From Azoarcus sp. (GTDB lineage Bacteria > Pseudomonadota > Gammaproteobacteria > Burkholderiales > Rhodocyclaceae), in contig JAIRXQ010000050.1 of assembly GCA_031268195.1 (NCBI GenBank), positions 1 through 55,626 of the forward strand: DNA of 55,626 bases, written 5' to 3'. The translations under genes and the position numbers were made by a program. Position 1 is the first letter of the stretch, and each line of letters starts with the position of its first letter. Shown here in pieces: positions 28,401 through 35,515 of the stretch. The notes under the pieces are model-generated. The model was not told the DNA's origin, did not search any database, and worked only from the letters and a program-made list of their open reading frames with translations.

Positions 28401-30763
28401 CCGGCGTTTTCAAGGCGTTGCGCCACGGCATCGAGCGCGGCTTCCTTGCCCGCCACGAACAGCACGCGCTTACCCGCCAGCAGCGCATGAGCGATCAGGT
28501 TGGCGGCGGTCTGCGATTTGCCTGCCCCCGGCGCACCTTCCAGCACGAAGGATTTGCCCGCGATGGCGGCGGCAGCGGCGGCGCGCTGCGAACCATCGGC
28601 AGGCAACGGCAACCAGGGTTTGTCCTCCTCGCCCGCTTCTTCTGCCGTGACCGGCTGCGTAAACGTTTCCCCGCGGCGCTCGACGAGATGGCGCACGACC
28701 GTATTGTCCATGAAGCCGCGCCAATGCCGGTCGACATCCTGCCAGAGCCGGAATGCGGTCAGATCGAGCAGCGCCAGCGCCGCGCGCTCGTCGATGCGCC
28801 AGCTCAGGCGCGTCCGGCGCAGGCTGTCGCGCATCGCGGCGAAGGCAGCGACGAGATCGGTCGCCACACTGCCCTTCCCGGACACCTTGGCGAGATCATC
28901 GAACTCGATGCCCTGCTCGTTGCGCAGCCACTCGTCAAGACAAGGATTCAGCAACGGGACAGGTTCGCCAGCGAGGGAAATATCGTGTTCCTCGCCCGCC
29001 TGTCCGCCGCCGAGCCTCACGGGCAGCAGGAAAAGCGGCGCGCGCGCCTGCCCGCCATCGTGCCCGGGGCGCGTCAGCGTGCCGAGGGTCAGATACAGGC
29101 AAGGGCTGCCCGTTTCCAGCAGCCGCATCTTGGCATCGCGCCGCAGCAGGCGCAGGCGGCGTTCGTGCGCGGCGCGATCCAGATTCGAGAATACGTAGTA
29201 ATCGCTGAAAAACAGTCCCTTGGCGAATTCGGAATCCGCACCGACCAGCGGCCCGCTCTCCCCCGATTGCAAGGCGGGATGGCCGTCGCTGACGCAACGC
29301 AATTTTTTGCCTTTGCGCAGTGCATCGGCCAGGCCCGCCAGCATCCCGTTCGGGATGAGTAAATCGAGCACATGCCCGTCGCCGGACAGATCGAGCAGCG
29401 GCGGGCGGCGGGCGGGATCGAACAACGCCCGCTTCCACTGCCGGATGCGTTCCGGCGCTTCGTCGGGCGCTTTGCGGGACGCGAGAGGTTCCGGTGATGC
29501 CTCGGCGGGCGGCACGCTCGCCTGCGGCGGCGAGATTGACGCCGATGACCGATCCGCCCCCCCCGGCGCGGCGGGGGGCGCCTTGTCCGGCGCGGCGGGC
29601 ACGGCAGCGGTAGCGGCCGATTTGAGCGGCAGCAACAACGAGGCAGGCGCGCTTTCCTTGCGGCATTGCGGAATCGACACGGCCGCCTTCAGTTCTCGGA
29701 AATAGCTGCGCGCGTAGTCGACAGCCCGTTTCGTCGCGCCCCGAAAACTCACGCCCTGCTTGCCGGAGCCAAGGCCGCCAAGATCGACCGGGACGATGGT
29801 TTTCGACTCGATCAGGCGCGCGATCACGCTGGGGTCGGAGACGACCGTTTCGCCAAGAAATTCAAAGCCTTTCTCGCCGCCGAGCGCCAGGGAGTACTCC
29901 AGTTCCGAGACAGCGACGAAGGCAGGAAAAACGCGCGCGGAGGTGAAAACGATGATCGGCTGCAAACCCGCGCCTTCGCAGCAGGCGGCGTAGAGCACGG
30001 CGAGATCAAGGCCGTTGCCCGTCTGCGCTTGCAGCACTTGCGCAGCAGGCTTGACGGGCAGCGCCGCCGCTTCGAACGCGGCGGTGGGCAGATCGACACA
30101 AGTGAGATTTTCGCCGCGCATCGCCTGATAGAGTGCCTCCGCGATGAGCTTCGCACGCCCGATGCCGCCCTGATAGCCATCGGCGGCGGCGGAACCCGTT
30201 TTACCGAGCAGGATGCTGGAGGCCACGCGCAGCAGTTTTTGCACGGCGGGCTCGGCGGGCCGCACATGCCCGGCGATGGCTTGCCGCAAGGCCGGGAGGG
30301 TGAGGAATTCGTCGGCGGGGCCGATTTCGACCATCGCGGTCAGCGCCGGCCACTGCGAATCGCCGCCCGCCTCGCCGCACGACAGGATGGGGCAGACGTC
30401 GATCGTCAGCGTGGCGACGGCCTCTGCGCGGCAAGCCTCGATCAGGCGGGAGAATTCCCGGAAACGTTCCACACCGTCGAAATAAACCGTCTGGCCCGGC
30501 GCGGTCGGGCCATCTTCGCGGTACACGGCGAGCTTCGAGTCGCGATTCCCCGCCGTCAGCCCCACCGTCAGTTCAATGCTCGCCAGGGTGTGACGGGTTT
30601 CGTTGTGGACGGCGACCGCGCGCACGAACGGAAACCCGCTGGCAATGAGCGCGGCATCGACCCGGTGCAGGAATTCCACCTGCAACCGGATGCCCGAAGC
30701 GGTCTGGCTCAGGGTTTCATATACCGTGCTGGACAACGTTTTCTCCTCGATGCGCGCCTTCAT
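25487..30763 (-). CDS. DUF4011-type superfamily 1 helicase with degenerate nuclease-like C-terminus
   Basis: This is a 1758-residue multidomain ATPase. An N-terminal part contains a transglutaminase-like segment (around residue 245; GNGLDLAVLYAACCEGAGL). A DUF4011 region follows (WKRALFDPARRPPLLDLS; later LRNEQGIEFDDLAK). The SF1 helicase core is intact: Walker A GAPGAGKSQT (about 744), IIDESSR (about 1368), GDTKQLPP, EWHYRS, DDVQGDERD and LNVAITRAR. The C-terminal 100 residues align with the MTES_1575/Vsr-like nuclease (FRVDLAV, ADGPAW). The motif usually read IECDG is VVADG here. The ATG at 30763 lacks a ribosome site. A TTG at 30736 has GAGGAG six bases upstream and may be the true start. 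Relatives occur in anti-phage loci. Confidence 0.9.
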   Translation of the reverse strand: MKARIEEKTLSSTVYETLSQTASGIRLQVEFLHRVDAALIASGFPFVRAVAVHNETRHTLASIELTVGLTAGNRDSKLAVYREDGPTAPGQTVYFDGVERFREFSRLIEACRAEAVATLTIDVCPILSCGEAGGDSQWPALTAMVEIGPADEFLTLPALRQAIAGHVRPAEPAVQKLLRVASSILLGKTGSAAADGYQGGIGRAKLIAEALYQAMRGENLTCVDLPTAAFEAAALPVKPAAQVLQAQTGNGLDLAVLYAACCEGAGLQPIIVFTSARVFPAFVAVSELEYSLALGGEKGFEFLGETVVSDPSVIARLIESKTIVPVDLGGLGSGKQGVSFRGATKRAVDYARSYFRELKAAVSIPQCRKESAPASLLLPLKSAATAAVPAAPDKAPPAAPGGADRSSASISPPQASVPPAEASPEPLASRKAPDEAPERIRQWKRALFDPARRPPLLDLSGDGHVLDLLIPNGMLAGLADALRKGKKLRCVSDGHPALQSGESGPLVGADSEFAKGLFFSDYYVFSNLDRAAHERRLRLLRRDAKMRLLETGSPCLYLTLGTLTRPGHDGGQARAPLFLLPVRLGGGQAGEEHDISLAGEPVPLLNPCLDEWLRNEQGIEFDDLAKVSGKGSVATDLVAAFAAMRDSLRRTRLSWRIDERAALALLDLTAFRLWQDVDRHWRGFMDNTVVRHLVERRGETFTQPVTAEEAGEEDKPWLPLPADGSQRAAAAAAIAGKSFVLEGAPGAGKSQTAANLIAHALLAGKRVLFVAGKEAALDAVAQRLENAGLRDFVLDAHSSSLDLPTVRKQLKRALREAVDESGAAWKAARARHGDALAALRDYRDRVHAPNTAGFSLWSAYDTLAKLGPGPGWELDPRALSRVDAEAMSRALNQAVHVMRQIGAAHKDFWLLVGLEDVGKLTFTTLTSAIEELGAVRKRVVDLGGSWRDALKELRPGKYLAAVNECIAANKEGLLPSKAHFRDIQRQSWRDATANLRRRLAAFLDDNGDALQTFGAGLIESPQLNDWIMRATRLAGVRLLAETRRKPVREAVVAALAHPEGVDLNGDGLLAALRSAQDLRGQALELGSLAAGMSGLMLPPGWGAYRPNALQKFDAAVHLAQTAVWLERHAPAAWLKVQEPKANAEIEALQNMEAAWNGWLAIVGANERSIEQWLGGRPWLEAWDEDAPRWADDLAGPGLLQLQRHAWLRKELRALDRAGAPDLADKLARRVFALEEAGSVMQRGLAMASLRERLVATGLTAFDEAAQENVVAAFMESARELRRLAAAAGPARLCTLRAVITARAGNGAESPVAALMRQIERKRGGIGVREMFVQHTEALLTITPALLMSPGAVARYLAPDVPRFDLVIIDESSRLRVAEALGALGRGGAAVIVGDTKQLPPAAPANLSAEPPATPTFEPTSEEADSILAEAVDAGLPRLHLEWHYRSVNEALFTFSNARYYENELLTLPPVRDERASTVLLRRVMGGELDAQRANRTEARAVVDEILARLHDPLRQRETLGVVCLAAGQRDLLLDLLEETPDAPLQEALSAAAERCLFVKTIDDVQGDERDVILLSFASTRGAAADFAPLTGNGGERWLNVAITRARLQTLSFVSFKPESIELAEATPPALRDLKDYLTFASDGDTLAQTTVRDGLSGEIAAALEARGYVVQCGIGRSAFRVDLAVKKPGDERWRLAVVADGPAWKSRRTVADRDAAPFLLQERANWPAVARVWLPGWLRDKEGVLERLVGRIESVTGS

Positions 30764-30901
30764 TTTGCGGGAATGGATTGTATTCCAGCACTGTGGCGCA
30801 TAAAGGCTGAAATAGCGCCTCTTTTTCCCGCTGTGCCCTATGTCACACGTTTAGGGCTACACTGGCCGCACGTCCTTTACCCGCTATCCCGATTTCATCC
30901 T

Positions 30902-31429
30902 ATGCCGATCAAGTCCAGAATCCGTACCATCCCGGATTATCCCAAGGAAGGGGTTCTCTTTCGTGACATCACGACGCTGCTCAGGGACACCACGGGCTTT
31001 CGCATCACCATCCACAAGCTGATCAACCGCTATAGCGGCAAGAAAATCCACCAGATCGCCGCGCTCGAAGCGCGCGGCTTCATCATCGGCTCGCCGCTAG
31101 CCTACGCGCTCAACGCCGGCTTCGTGCCCATCCGCAAGCAAGGCAAGCTGCCCTGCGCGAAGATCAGCCAGGACTACGAATCCGAATACGGGCAGGATCG
31201 CTTCGAACTCCACGCCGACGCCATCGGGCGCGGCGAGCGCGTGCTGCTCGTCGACGATCTGCTGGCCACGGGCGGCACGATGGAAGCCGCGGGTGCGCTG
31301 GTGCGCAGGGCCGGAGGCGAAATCCTCGAATGTGCGTTCGTGGCCGAACTGCCTGCCCTGGGCGGGCGGGAAAGGCTGGAAAAACTGGGATTGAGGGTTT
31401 TTTCGCTGGTGAGCTTCGAGGACGATTGA
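30902..31429 (+). CDS. apt: Adenine phosphoribosyltransferase
   Basis: APT salvages adenine to AMP using PRPP. The 175-residue product begins MPIKSRIRTIPDYPKEGVLFRDITTLL, the family N-terminus. It has ALEARGFIIGSPLA and the PRPP-binding motif VLLVDDLLATGGTMEAA. The start at 30902 is chosen by homology; the frame remains open far upstream on the other side of the helicase. It is divergent from the helicase with 138 bases between. It is a housekeeping gene between two accessory stretches. Confidence 0.95.
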   Translation: MPIKSRIRTIPDYPKEGVLFRDITTLLRDTTGFRITIHKLINRYSGKKIHQIAALEARGFIIGSPLAYALNAGFVPIRKQGKLPCAKISQDYESEYGQDRFELHADAIGRGERVLLVDDLLATGGTMEAAGALVRRAGGEILECAFVAELPALGGRERLEKLGLRVFSLVSFEDD

Positions 31430-31632
31430 TTGCTGTTCACCCTCGCCGCGCATCGCGGAAAAGCAACCGCAGCAACCGCAGCAACCGTTCGACCGCCCGG
31501 AGACGCTCACCCGGCGCGAAGCTTGCCGTTCATCTGGCCCGCGCCCTCAACATCGATGACGGCCCCAGCGGGCGTCGGGCTGGTCATGCACGGAAAGAAA
31601 TCCATGCGGCTGAACCGGATCGCCGCTCGGGA
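31430..31632. other. Gap between apt and hcp with a short PAAR-like remnant
   Basis: No complete gene is visible. Just after apt lies a triple GCAACC-type 9-bp repeat near 31462-31490. A minus-strand frame at 31507-31605 (MDFFPCMTSPTPAGAVIDVEG...NGKLRAG) starts 27 bases after hcp. The adjacent frame holds LIPSGDPVQPHG. Together they faintly recall a PAAR-like spike protein split by a frameshift. This is weak. Confidence 0.3.
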
Positions 31633-32106
31633 TCAACACTCCTTGTTCTGTTTGATGTCCCACGCGCCGACGCCTCCCGCGCTCATGGAACCATCTGCCT
31701 TTTGTTCCTTCACATCGATACTGATCGTGGAATAGGACAGGCTCACCGACTCCGTCCACAACGCCCCCGCCGCGCCGCGCGGCGACACGTTGGTCACCAA
31801 CACATCTCCCAGGGTGATCCGCAGCGCCTCCTGCGCGCCACCGCCCGCCTTGCAGGCCGATATTTCCACTTTCGGGATATGTTTGCCCGCCGCGCAATAT
31901 TTGAACAAAGCGGGCGAAGCCCTATCCACATGGTGCCCGAAAGTCACGGGCGTAAAATCGGCCCGGCCCACGCCGCCGCCACCGCCCGTGTTCATCGAGG
32001 AAGACTGCGAGACATCGTAGCTGATGGTAAGCACGTCGATCCAGCCCTTGTGCTTGGCATCCTTGGATTCGCCGGTAATGCCGTCGAGTTTGACGTAAAT
32101 ATCCAT
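31633..32106 (-). CDS. hcp: Type VI secretion tube protein Hcp (orphan)
   Basis: Hcp hexamers stack into the type VI secretion tube and can carry small effectors in their lumen. The 157-residue product has the family length and motifs: MDIYVKLDGITGESKDAKHKGWIDV, FTPVTFGHHVDRASPALFKY, HIPKVEISAC and a C-terminal half with VSLSYSTISIDVKEQKADGS. No sheath, baseplate, VgrG or ClpV gene occurs in this window, so it is an orphan copy. It is transcribed divergently from the putative effector gene across a 173-base shared control region. Confidence 0.95.
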   Translation of the reverse strand: MDIYVKLDGITGESKDAKHKGWIDVLTISYDVSQSSSMNTGGGGGVGRADFTPVTFGHHVDRASPALFKYCAAGKHIPKVEISACKAGGGAQEALRITLGDVLVTNVSPRGAAGALWTESVSLSYSTISIDVKEQKADGSMSAGGVGAWDIKQNKEC

Positions 32107-32153
32107 ATCATGTTGTCCTTTTGATCCTGATCCGGTTGCGAGGAAACGGAACG

Positions 32154-32223
32154 ATGGTATATAGGATGCATATTAACGTCAATATCGTTTTCGATTGACG
32201 TTGCCGGGGACAATGGTTAGAGT
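32154..32223. promoter_or_regulatory. Divergent promoters sharing one inverted repeat
   Basis: Arms AACGTCAAT (32175-32183) and ATTGACGTT (32194-32202) form an exact inverted repeat. The plus-strand promoter is TTGACG (32195-32200), 17 bases, TAGAGT (32218-32223), driving the effector gene. The minus-strand promoter is TTGACG (32182-32177), 17 bases, TACCAT (32159-32154), driving hcp. Each -35 box lies inside one arm, so a regulator binding the repeat would affect both genes. Confidence 0.65.
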
Positions 32224-32279
32224 CACCGCGATTTGGCATATTTCCGCCAGCCGCGCGGAGGCCGGGAGGGAAGGTTTAC

Positions 32280-33182
32280 ATGTCTTACGCCAACAAGAAA
32301 ACGCAGTTCCTGAACACCACGCAGCCGCTGGCGTTCAGATGCATACCTGCCAAAAGGGAGGAATTCACCAAAGCCATAGAAGACAGGCAGATAAGCCCCA
32401 CGCTAATCCGCCAAAGGGATGTCGCGCTCTGCGGCCCAGCGGCTTTCATCTATTGCATGGCTAGGGAAAACACCGCCGCCTATGGCGAATACGTGCTCGA
32501 TCTCGCCCTGACCGGCGAGGGCAACCTCGGCGGGCTGCACGTCAAGGCGGGCGATGGTTGCCGCAACGCTGTCCTGGATAACCGGATCGAGCCGGTCGAT
32601 TGGGTTGCGCTCGCGAGCTTGCGCGACGACACCAATTCCGTCGCGGCAATGGACGAGCCCAGTGACCAATTCGCTGGCATCACCACGGGGGGCGACCTGA
32701 AGAAATGGTTTAGCAAGACCGGCTGGTTTCCCGGCGGAATCGTCGACACATCCAGTTGGGCCGCTTCGCAGTCGCTCGACAACCTGCTGGAAGTCAATTT
32801 GCGCTCGGCCAATGCCTACGTCTGCCTGTGCCTCAACGCTTCTATCATTGCCCCGACTTCTGGCGAAGTCGGCATGAACAAGATCGGCAAGGCGCATGCG
32901 CCCAAGAATTGGTGGGGCGGCGCAAATCACTGGGTCGTACTGGGTGATGCTGCAACACCGGGCGTCACCGACAACAAGGACATCCTGATTACCCTGCCGA
33001 AACAAACACCACAAAAATATAATCCTGGCCCGGCCAACCGCGATTTGCTGCTGAAAGGCACGTTGAGTTTCAGTTGCTATTCTTGGGGAGACTCAATAAA
33101 ACATGTCGATGATCGCTTCAAGCCCGTTTTGACCGAAGAATTCTTGCGGTACTACTACGGCTTCGTCATTGCTACAAAATAA
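32280..33182 (+). CDS. Putative type VI effector with papain-like Cys/His motifs
   Basis: I do not recognise a named family with certainty. The 300-residue protein has no signal peptide or membrane segment. Residues 48-55 read VALCGPAA, with Cys51 placed like a catalytic cysteine. GGANHWVV contains His217, and SCYSWGD (266-271) resembles the third element near the end of papain-like enzymes. VDWVALASLRD is another likely conserved segment. I recall similar uncharacterised proteins encoded beside Hcp genes. It is divergent from hcp and precedes a lipoprotein gene by 18 bases, fitting an effector-immunity pair. Peptidoglycan or protein cleavage is possible but unproven. Confidence 0.6.
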   Translation: MSYANKKTQFLNTTQPLAFRCIPAKREEFTKAIEDRQISPTLIRQRDVALCGPAAFIYCMARENTAAYGEYVLDLALTGEGNLGGLHVKAGDGCRNAVLDNRIEPVDWVALASLRDDTNSVAAMDEPSDQFAGITTGGDLKKWFSKTGWFPGGIVDTSSWAASQSLDNLLEVNLRSANAYVCLCLNASIIAPTSGEVGMNKIGKAHAPKNWWGGANHWVVLGDAATPGVTDNKDILITLPKQTPQKYNPGPANRDLLLKGTLSFSCYSWGDSIKHVDDRFKPVLTEEFLRYYYGFVIATK

Positions 33183-33200
33183 AATCTTTTGGAGGTAAAT

Positions 33201-34322
33201 ATGCTGCGCTTTGCCATCCTGTTGTTTTGCCTGCCTGCCATTGTCTTGAGTAGCTGCCTGAATGCACAGCCCGCTGGCAACCTGCCAATGCTGACACTAA
33301 TCCAGGATCTTGAAATACCCAACTTCTCCGCAAGTGTCGTTTCATTTTCTGGTGATGGCGCCACCTTTATTGTCGGGAGTAAATATGATGGTTTAGGGCT
33401 ATTTCGTGCAAACGATTTCACATTAATAGAAAGGTACTATGCGCCAACAAGTAGAAATATCCTAGACAGCAAGCCAACGGCCGTTACCCACGGCATGGGC
33501 TATATCGATACCAATACTTGGTATTTTGCAGCCAGAGAATGGGGAGGGGGTAATCCAGTGGTCGCCCACATCCGAACCATTCAACCTTCGGAAGATATTG
33601 CAACATATTCGTTCGAAATGCATGGCGAGGTTCTTATTGCCAACAAGAACCATATTGGGTTATACGAAGAAATGGTGAATTGGCACGATGGGGAACATTA
33701 TCACGTCAAGATCCTTCATCCAAACCTTTCGGGCTATGAATTGACTCGCAGCAGCCGCGTATTGACGACATCCTATAATATCGGTGGTATATTCATTGAC
33801 GACCCTGTTAACGGAAAAGCTGAATATCTTGAAGATGCAGTCAAAATTTCCCCCAATGAGCACCACGCCATCATTTTAAAGTGGAAACAGTGCAAACTGC
33901 TGCAATTTCCAGAAAATAAGGAAATCGGCACTTGTGGGCGCATGCCGCTGTTTTCCAACCGCGACCGGCATCGGTTTGAATTCTCCCCAGACGGGAAGCT
34001 GTTCGTCTCTTGGCTCGACGGCAAAGCGCGTGTCTATCAAGTTGAGCCGTTCCAGTTGAAATCGGAATTTGACATGCCCGGCAAAGCGTTTTCAATGGCG
34101 CTGACGATTTCCGACAGCGGTTGGGTCGCGGCTATCGATCTGAAAAAATACGACTACGAAAACGCGCGGCTACGGGCATGGGACGGCCTGACCGGAAAAC
34201 TCGTCGGGTACTACCAGACCTCCGCCGAAGCGTTGGCGATCCAGCCCAACGGTAACAAGCTGATTGCGGTCAATAACCGCCGCATCATGGTGTTCGGGTT
34301 GCCAGAGCGTATCGCGCAATGA
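33201..34322 (+). CDS. Lipoprotein with WD40-like propeller repeats, putative immunity protein
   Basis: The 373-residue product starts with a lipoprotein signal (AILLFCLPAIVLSSC; lipid-modified Cys19). Leu at the next position predicts outer-membrane localisation facing the periplasm. The rest shows repeated blade-like segments (FSASVVSFSGDGATFIVG, RFEFSPDGKLFVSWLDGKARVY, WDGLTGKLVGYY), suggesting a beta-propeller. GGAGG lies five bases before the ATG. It is 18 bases behind the putative effector, so likely co-transcribed. The first 700 bases are visibly A+T-richer than the genome, a sign of transfer. Function as immunity protein is inferred from position and compartment. Confidence 0.6.
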   Translation: MLRFAILLFCLPAIVLSSCLNAQPAGNLPMLTLIQDLEIPNFSASVVSFSGDGATFIVGSKYDGLGLFRANDFTLIERYYAPTSRNILDSKPTAVTHGMGYIDTNTWYFAAREWGGGNPVVAHIRTIQPSEDIATYSFEMHGEVLIANKNHIGLYEEMVNWHDGEHYHVKILHPNLSGYELTRSSRVLTTSYNIGGIFIDDPVNGKAEYLEDAVKISPNEHHAIILKWKQCKLLQFPENKEIGTCGRMPLFSNRDRHRFEFSPDGKLFVSWLDGKARVYQVEPFQLKSEFDMPGKAFSMALTISDSGWVAAIDLKKYDYENARLRAWDGLTGKLVGYYQTSAEALAIQPNGNKLIAVNNRRIMVFGLPERIAQ

Positions 34323-34491
34323 AGGGGTAACCCCAACAGTCGTATCACCGGCCGCCATCTCGATCAAGGCAGGTCGAGGCGCGGGTGTTCATGTCGAAGA
34401 AAACCGCCTATACGGGTGGGTTGACGTGCTCCCAAATCAGCGGCGTCAGAGCGGCGCAGTCGCGCGGCGTGAACCTACCTCGCAGTAGTAC

Positions 34492-34525
34492 TTGAGTTTC
34501 GGTTTCATGCGAAGTATCATGAAAC
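34492..34525 (+). promoter_or_regulatory. Promoter and operator of the MazEF-like pair
   Basis: TTGAGT (34492-34497) and TATCAT (34515-34520) are 17 bases apart. An inverted repeat with arms GTTTCATG (34502-34509) and CATGAAAC (34518-34525) overlaps the spacer and -10 box. This is the expected layout for autorepression by a toxin-antitoxin complex. Confidence 0.65.
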
Positions 34526-34551
34526 ATCACATGTAACCAATAGAGAATATC

Positions 34552-34767
34552 ATGCCATCAATTCACGAATCAAAGGTCGTGCGGCACCGCGAGCGGATGC
34601 GCGCCGCTGGACTACGACCTGTCCAGTTTTGGGTGCCAGATACACGCTCGCCAGCGTTCATGGCACAAGTGCGCGCGCAGTGCCAAAGCCTGAAGGACGA
34701 CCCGGCAGAAGCTGACGTTTTACGTTTCACCGAAGAGGCTGCATCTCACGTTGAGGGTTGGGAATGA
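34552..34767 (+). CDS. MazE-type antitoxin of the DUF3018 family
   Basis: This 71-residue protein matches small DUF3018 antitoxins (VRHRERMRAAGLRPVQFWVPDTRSPAF), which pair with MazF-like toxins. The N-terminal part probably binds DNA and the C-terminal acidic part the toxin (FTEEAASHVEGWE). It overlaps the toxin gene by a few bases. Upstream is an operator-like palindrome within its promoter. It probably neutralises the toxin and represses the operon. Confidence 0.85.
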   Translation: MPSIHESKVVRHRERMRAAGLRPVQFWVPDTRSPAFMAQVRAQCQSLKDDPAEADVLRFTEEAASHVEGWE

Positions 34768-35087
34768 TGCAGCGAGGCGACCTCGTAACGGTTTCAATAC
34801 AAGGTGACTATGGCAAGCCATGGCCAGCCCTGATCGTTCAATCAGACCTTTTAGCCGACCTGGAGAGCGTCGTGCTGTGTCCGGTGACAAGCGATCTGCG
34901 CAATGCCACGTTTCGCGTCACCGTGGAGCCAAATCCGAGCAATGGGCTGCACACACTGTCGCAAGTCATGGTGGATAAGCTTTCGACGTTACCACGCACC
35001 AAAATCAGCGTTCCGTTTGGCCGCCTCGATGATGAGCGGATGAAAGCGATAGACAGGGCGCTCCTACTAGTCGTTGGCGTTATTTGA
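34764..35087 (+). CDS. MazF/PemK-family endoribonuclease toxin
   Basis: MazF toxins cut single-stranded RNA and stop growth when not neutralised. The 107-residue product begins MMQRGDLVTVSIQGDYGKPWPALIVQSD, the family N-terminus. It contains LCPVTSDLRNATFRV and SQVMVDKLSTLPRTKI, which carry the conserved catalytic Arg and Thr/Ser context. The ATG at 34764 is preferred; ATG 34767 and TTG 34758 are alternatives. It overlaps the antitoxin gene, implying coupled translation. It is part of the accessory patch after the lipoprotein gene. Confidence 0.9.
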   Translation: MMQRGDLVTVSIQGDYGKPWPALIVQSDLLADLESVVLCPVTSDLRNATFRVTVEPNPSNGLHTLSQVMVDKLSTLPRTKISVPFGRLDDERMKAIDRALLLVVGVI

Positions 35088-35243
35088 CGCCAGCGGACAG
35101 ATGGCGGCCGGTGACACAATGGAATGGACTCCTCCTGTCACCCAACCGGCATCGTTGTGCCAAACTGGACGGAGTTTTCACACCATTGTTCAAATCCGCT
35201 GTATCGCACTATGGGCTCATATCTCGTGACGACACGATCTAGG

Positions 35244-35272
35244 AAAAAAGGGCGCAGCGCTGCGCCCTTTTT
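35244..35272. terminator. Bidirectional intrinsic terminator
   Basis: AAAAAGGGCGCAGC (35245-35258) is followed directly by its exact complement ending in TTTTT. It lies between the MazF-like toxin gene and the convergent small minus-strand gene and can end both transcripts. Confidence 0.85.
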
Positions 35273-35290
35273 CGTTGCGCGCGGCACCGC

Positions 35291-35515
35291 TCAGGCCATC
35301 GCGGGGGCAGTGAAGCGGACGTAGCGGCGGACGTTCGCTTCGGTGAGCGACAGCAAACCGTCTTTTCCGGCCCCGAACGTGCGGCCCATGTAGTCGATGA
35401 TTTCAAAAAAATAGACGCCGCCCCGGCTTTTCACGAAGGTGGCGTCCCAGTCGTGCTGCGATGTCGGCGAAAAAATGCGCACCCTGTCGCCCGGTGCGAG
35501 ATCAGCAGGTTTCAT
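35291..35515 (-). CDS. Small hypothetical protein (74 residues)
   Basis: No family is recognised. The product begins MKPADLAPGDRVRIFSPTSQHDWDATFV and continues with FFEIIDYMGRTFGAGKDGLLSL and a basic end. The short beta-rich pattern (PGDRVRI, GGVYFFEI) suggests a small beta-barrel or SH3-like fold; this is a guess from residue pattern. Its start overlaps the end of the next upstream gene, so the two are co-transcribed. A bidirectional terminator follows its stop. Confidence 0.65.
   Translation of the reverse strand: MKPADLAPGDRVRIFSPTSQHDWDATFVKSRGGVYFFEIIDYMGRTFGAGKDGLLSLTEANVRRYVRFTAPAMA

Noticed and set aside
31462-31490. GCAACCGCA triple repeat considered as the start of a CRISPR or phase-variable array
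   Set aside because: Units are only nine bases without spacers and lie outside any supported gene.
34391-34495. 35-codon frame starting MSKKTAYTGG between the lipoprotein and antitoxin genes
   Set aside because: No convincing ribosome site or family; its end overlaps the antitoxin promoter.
35184-35200. GTTCAAATCC-like segment resembling a tRNA T-loop
   Set aside because: The flanking bases do not form a T-stem, and no acceptor, D or anticodon arms are present.
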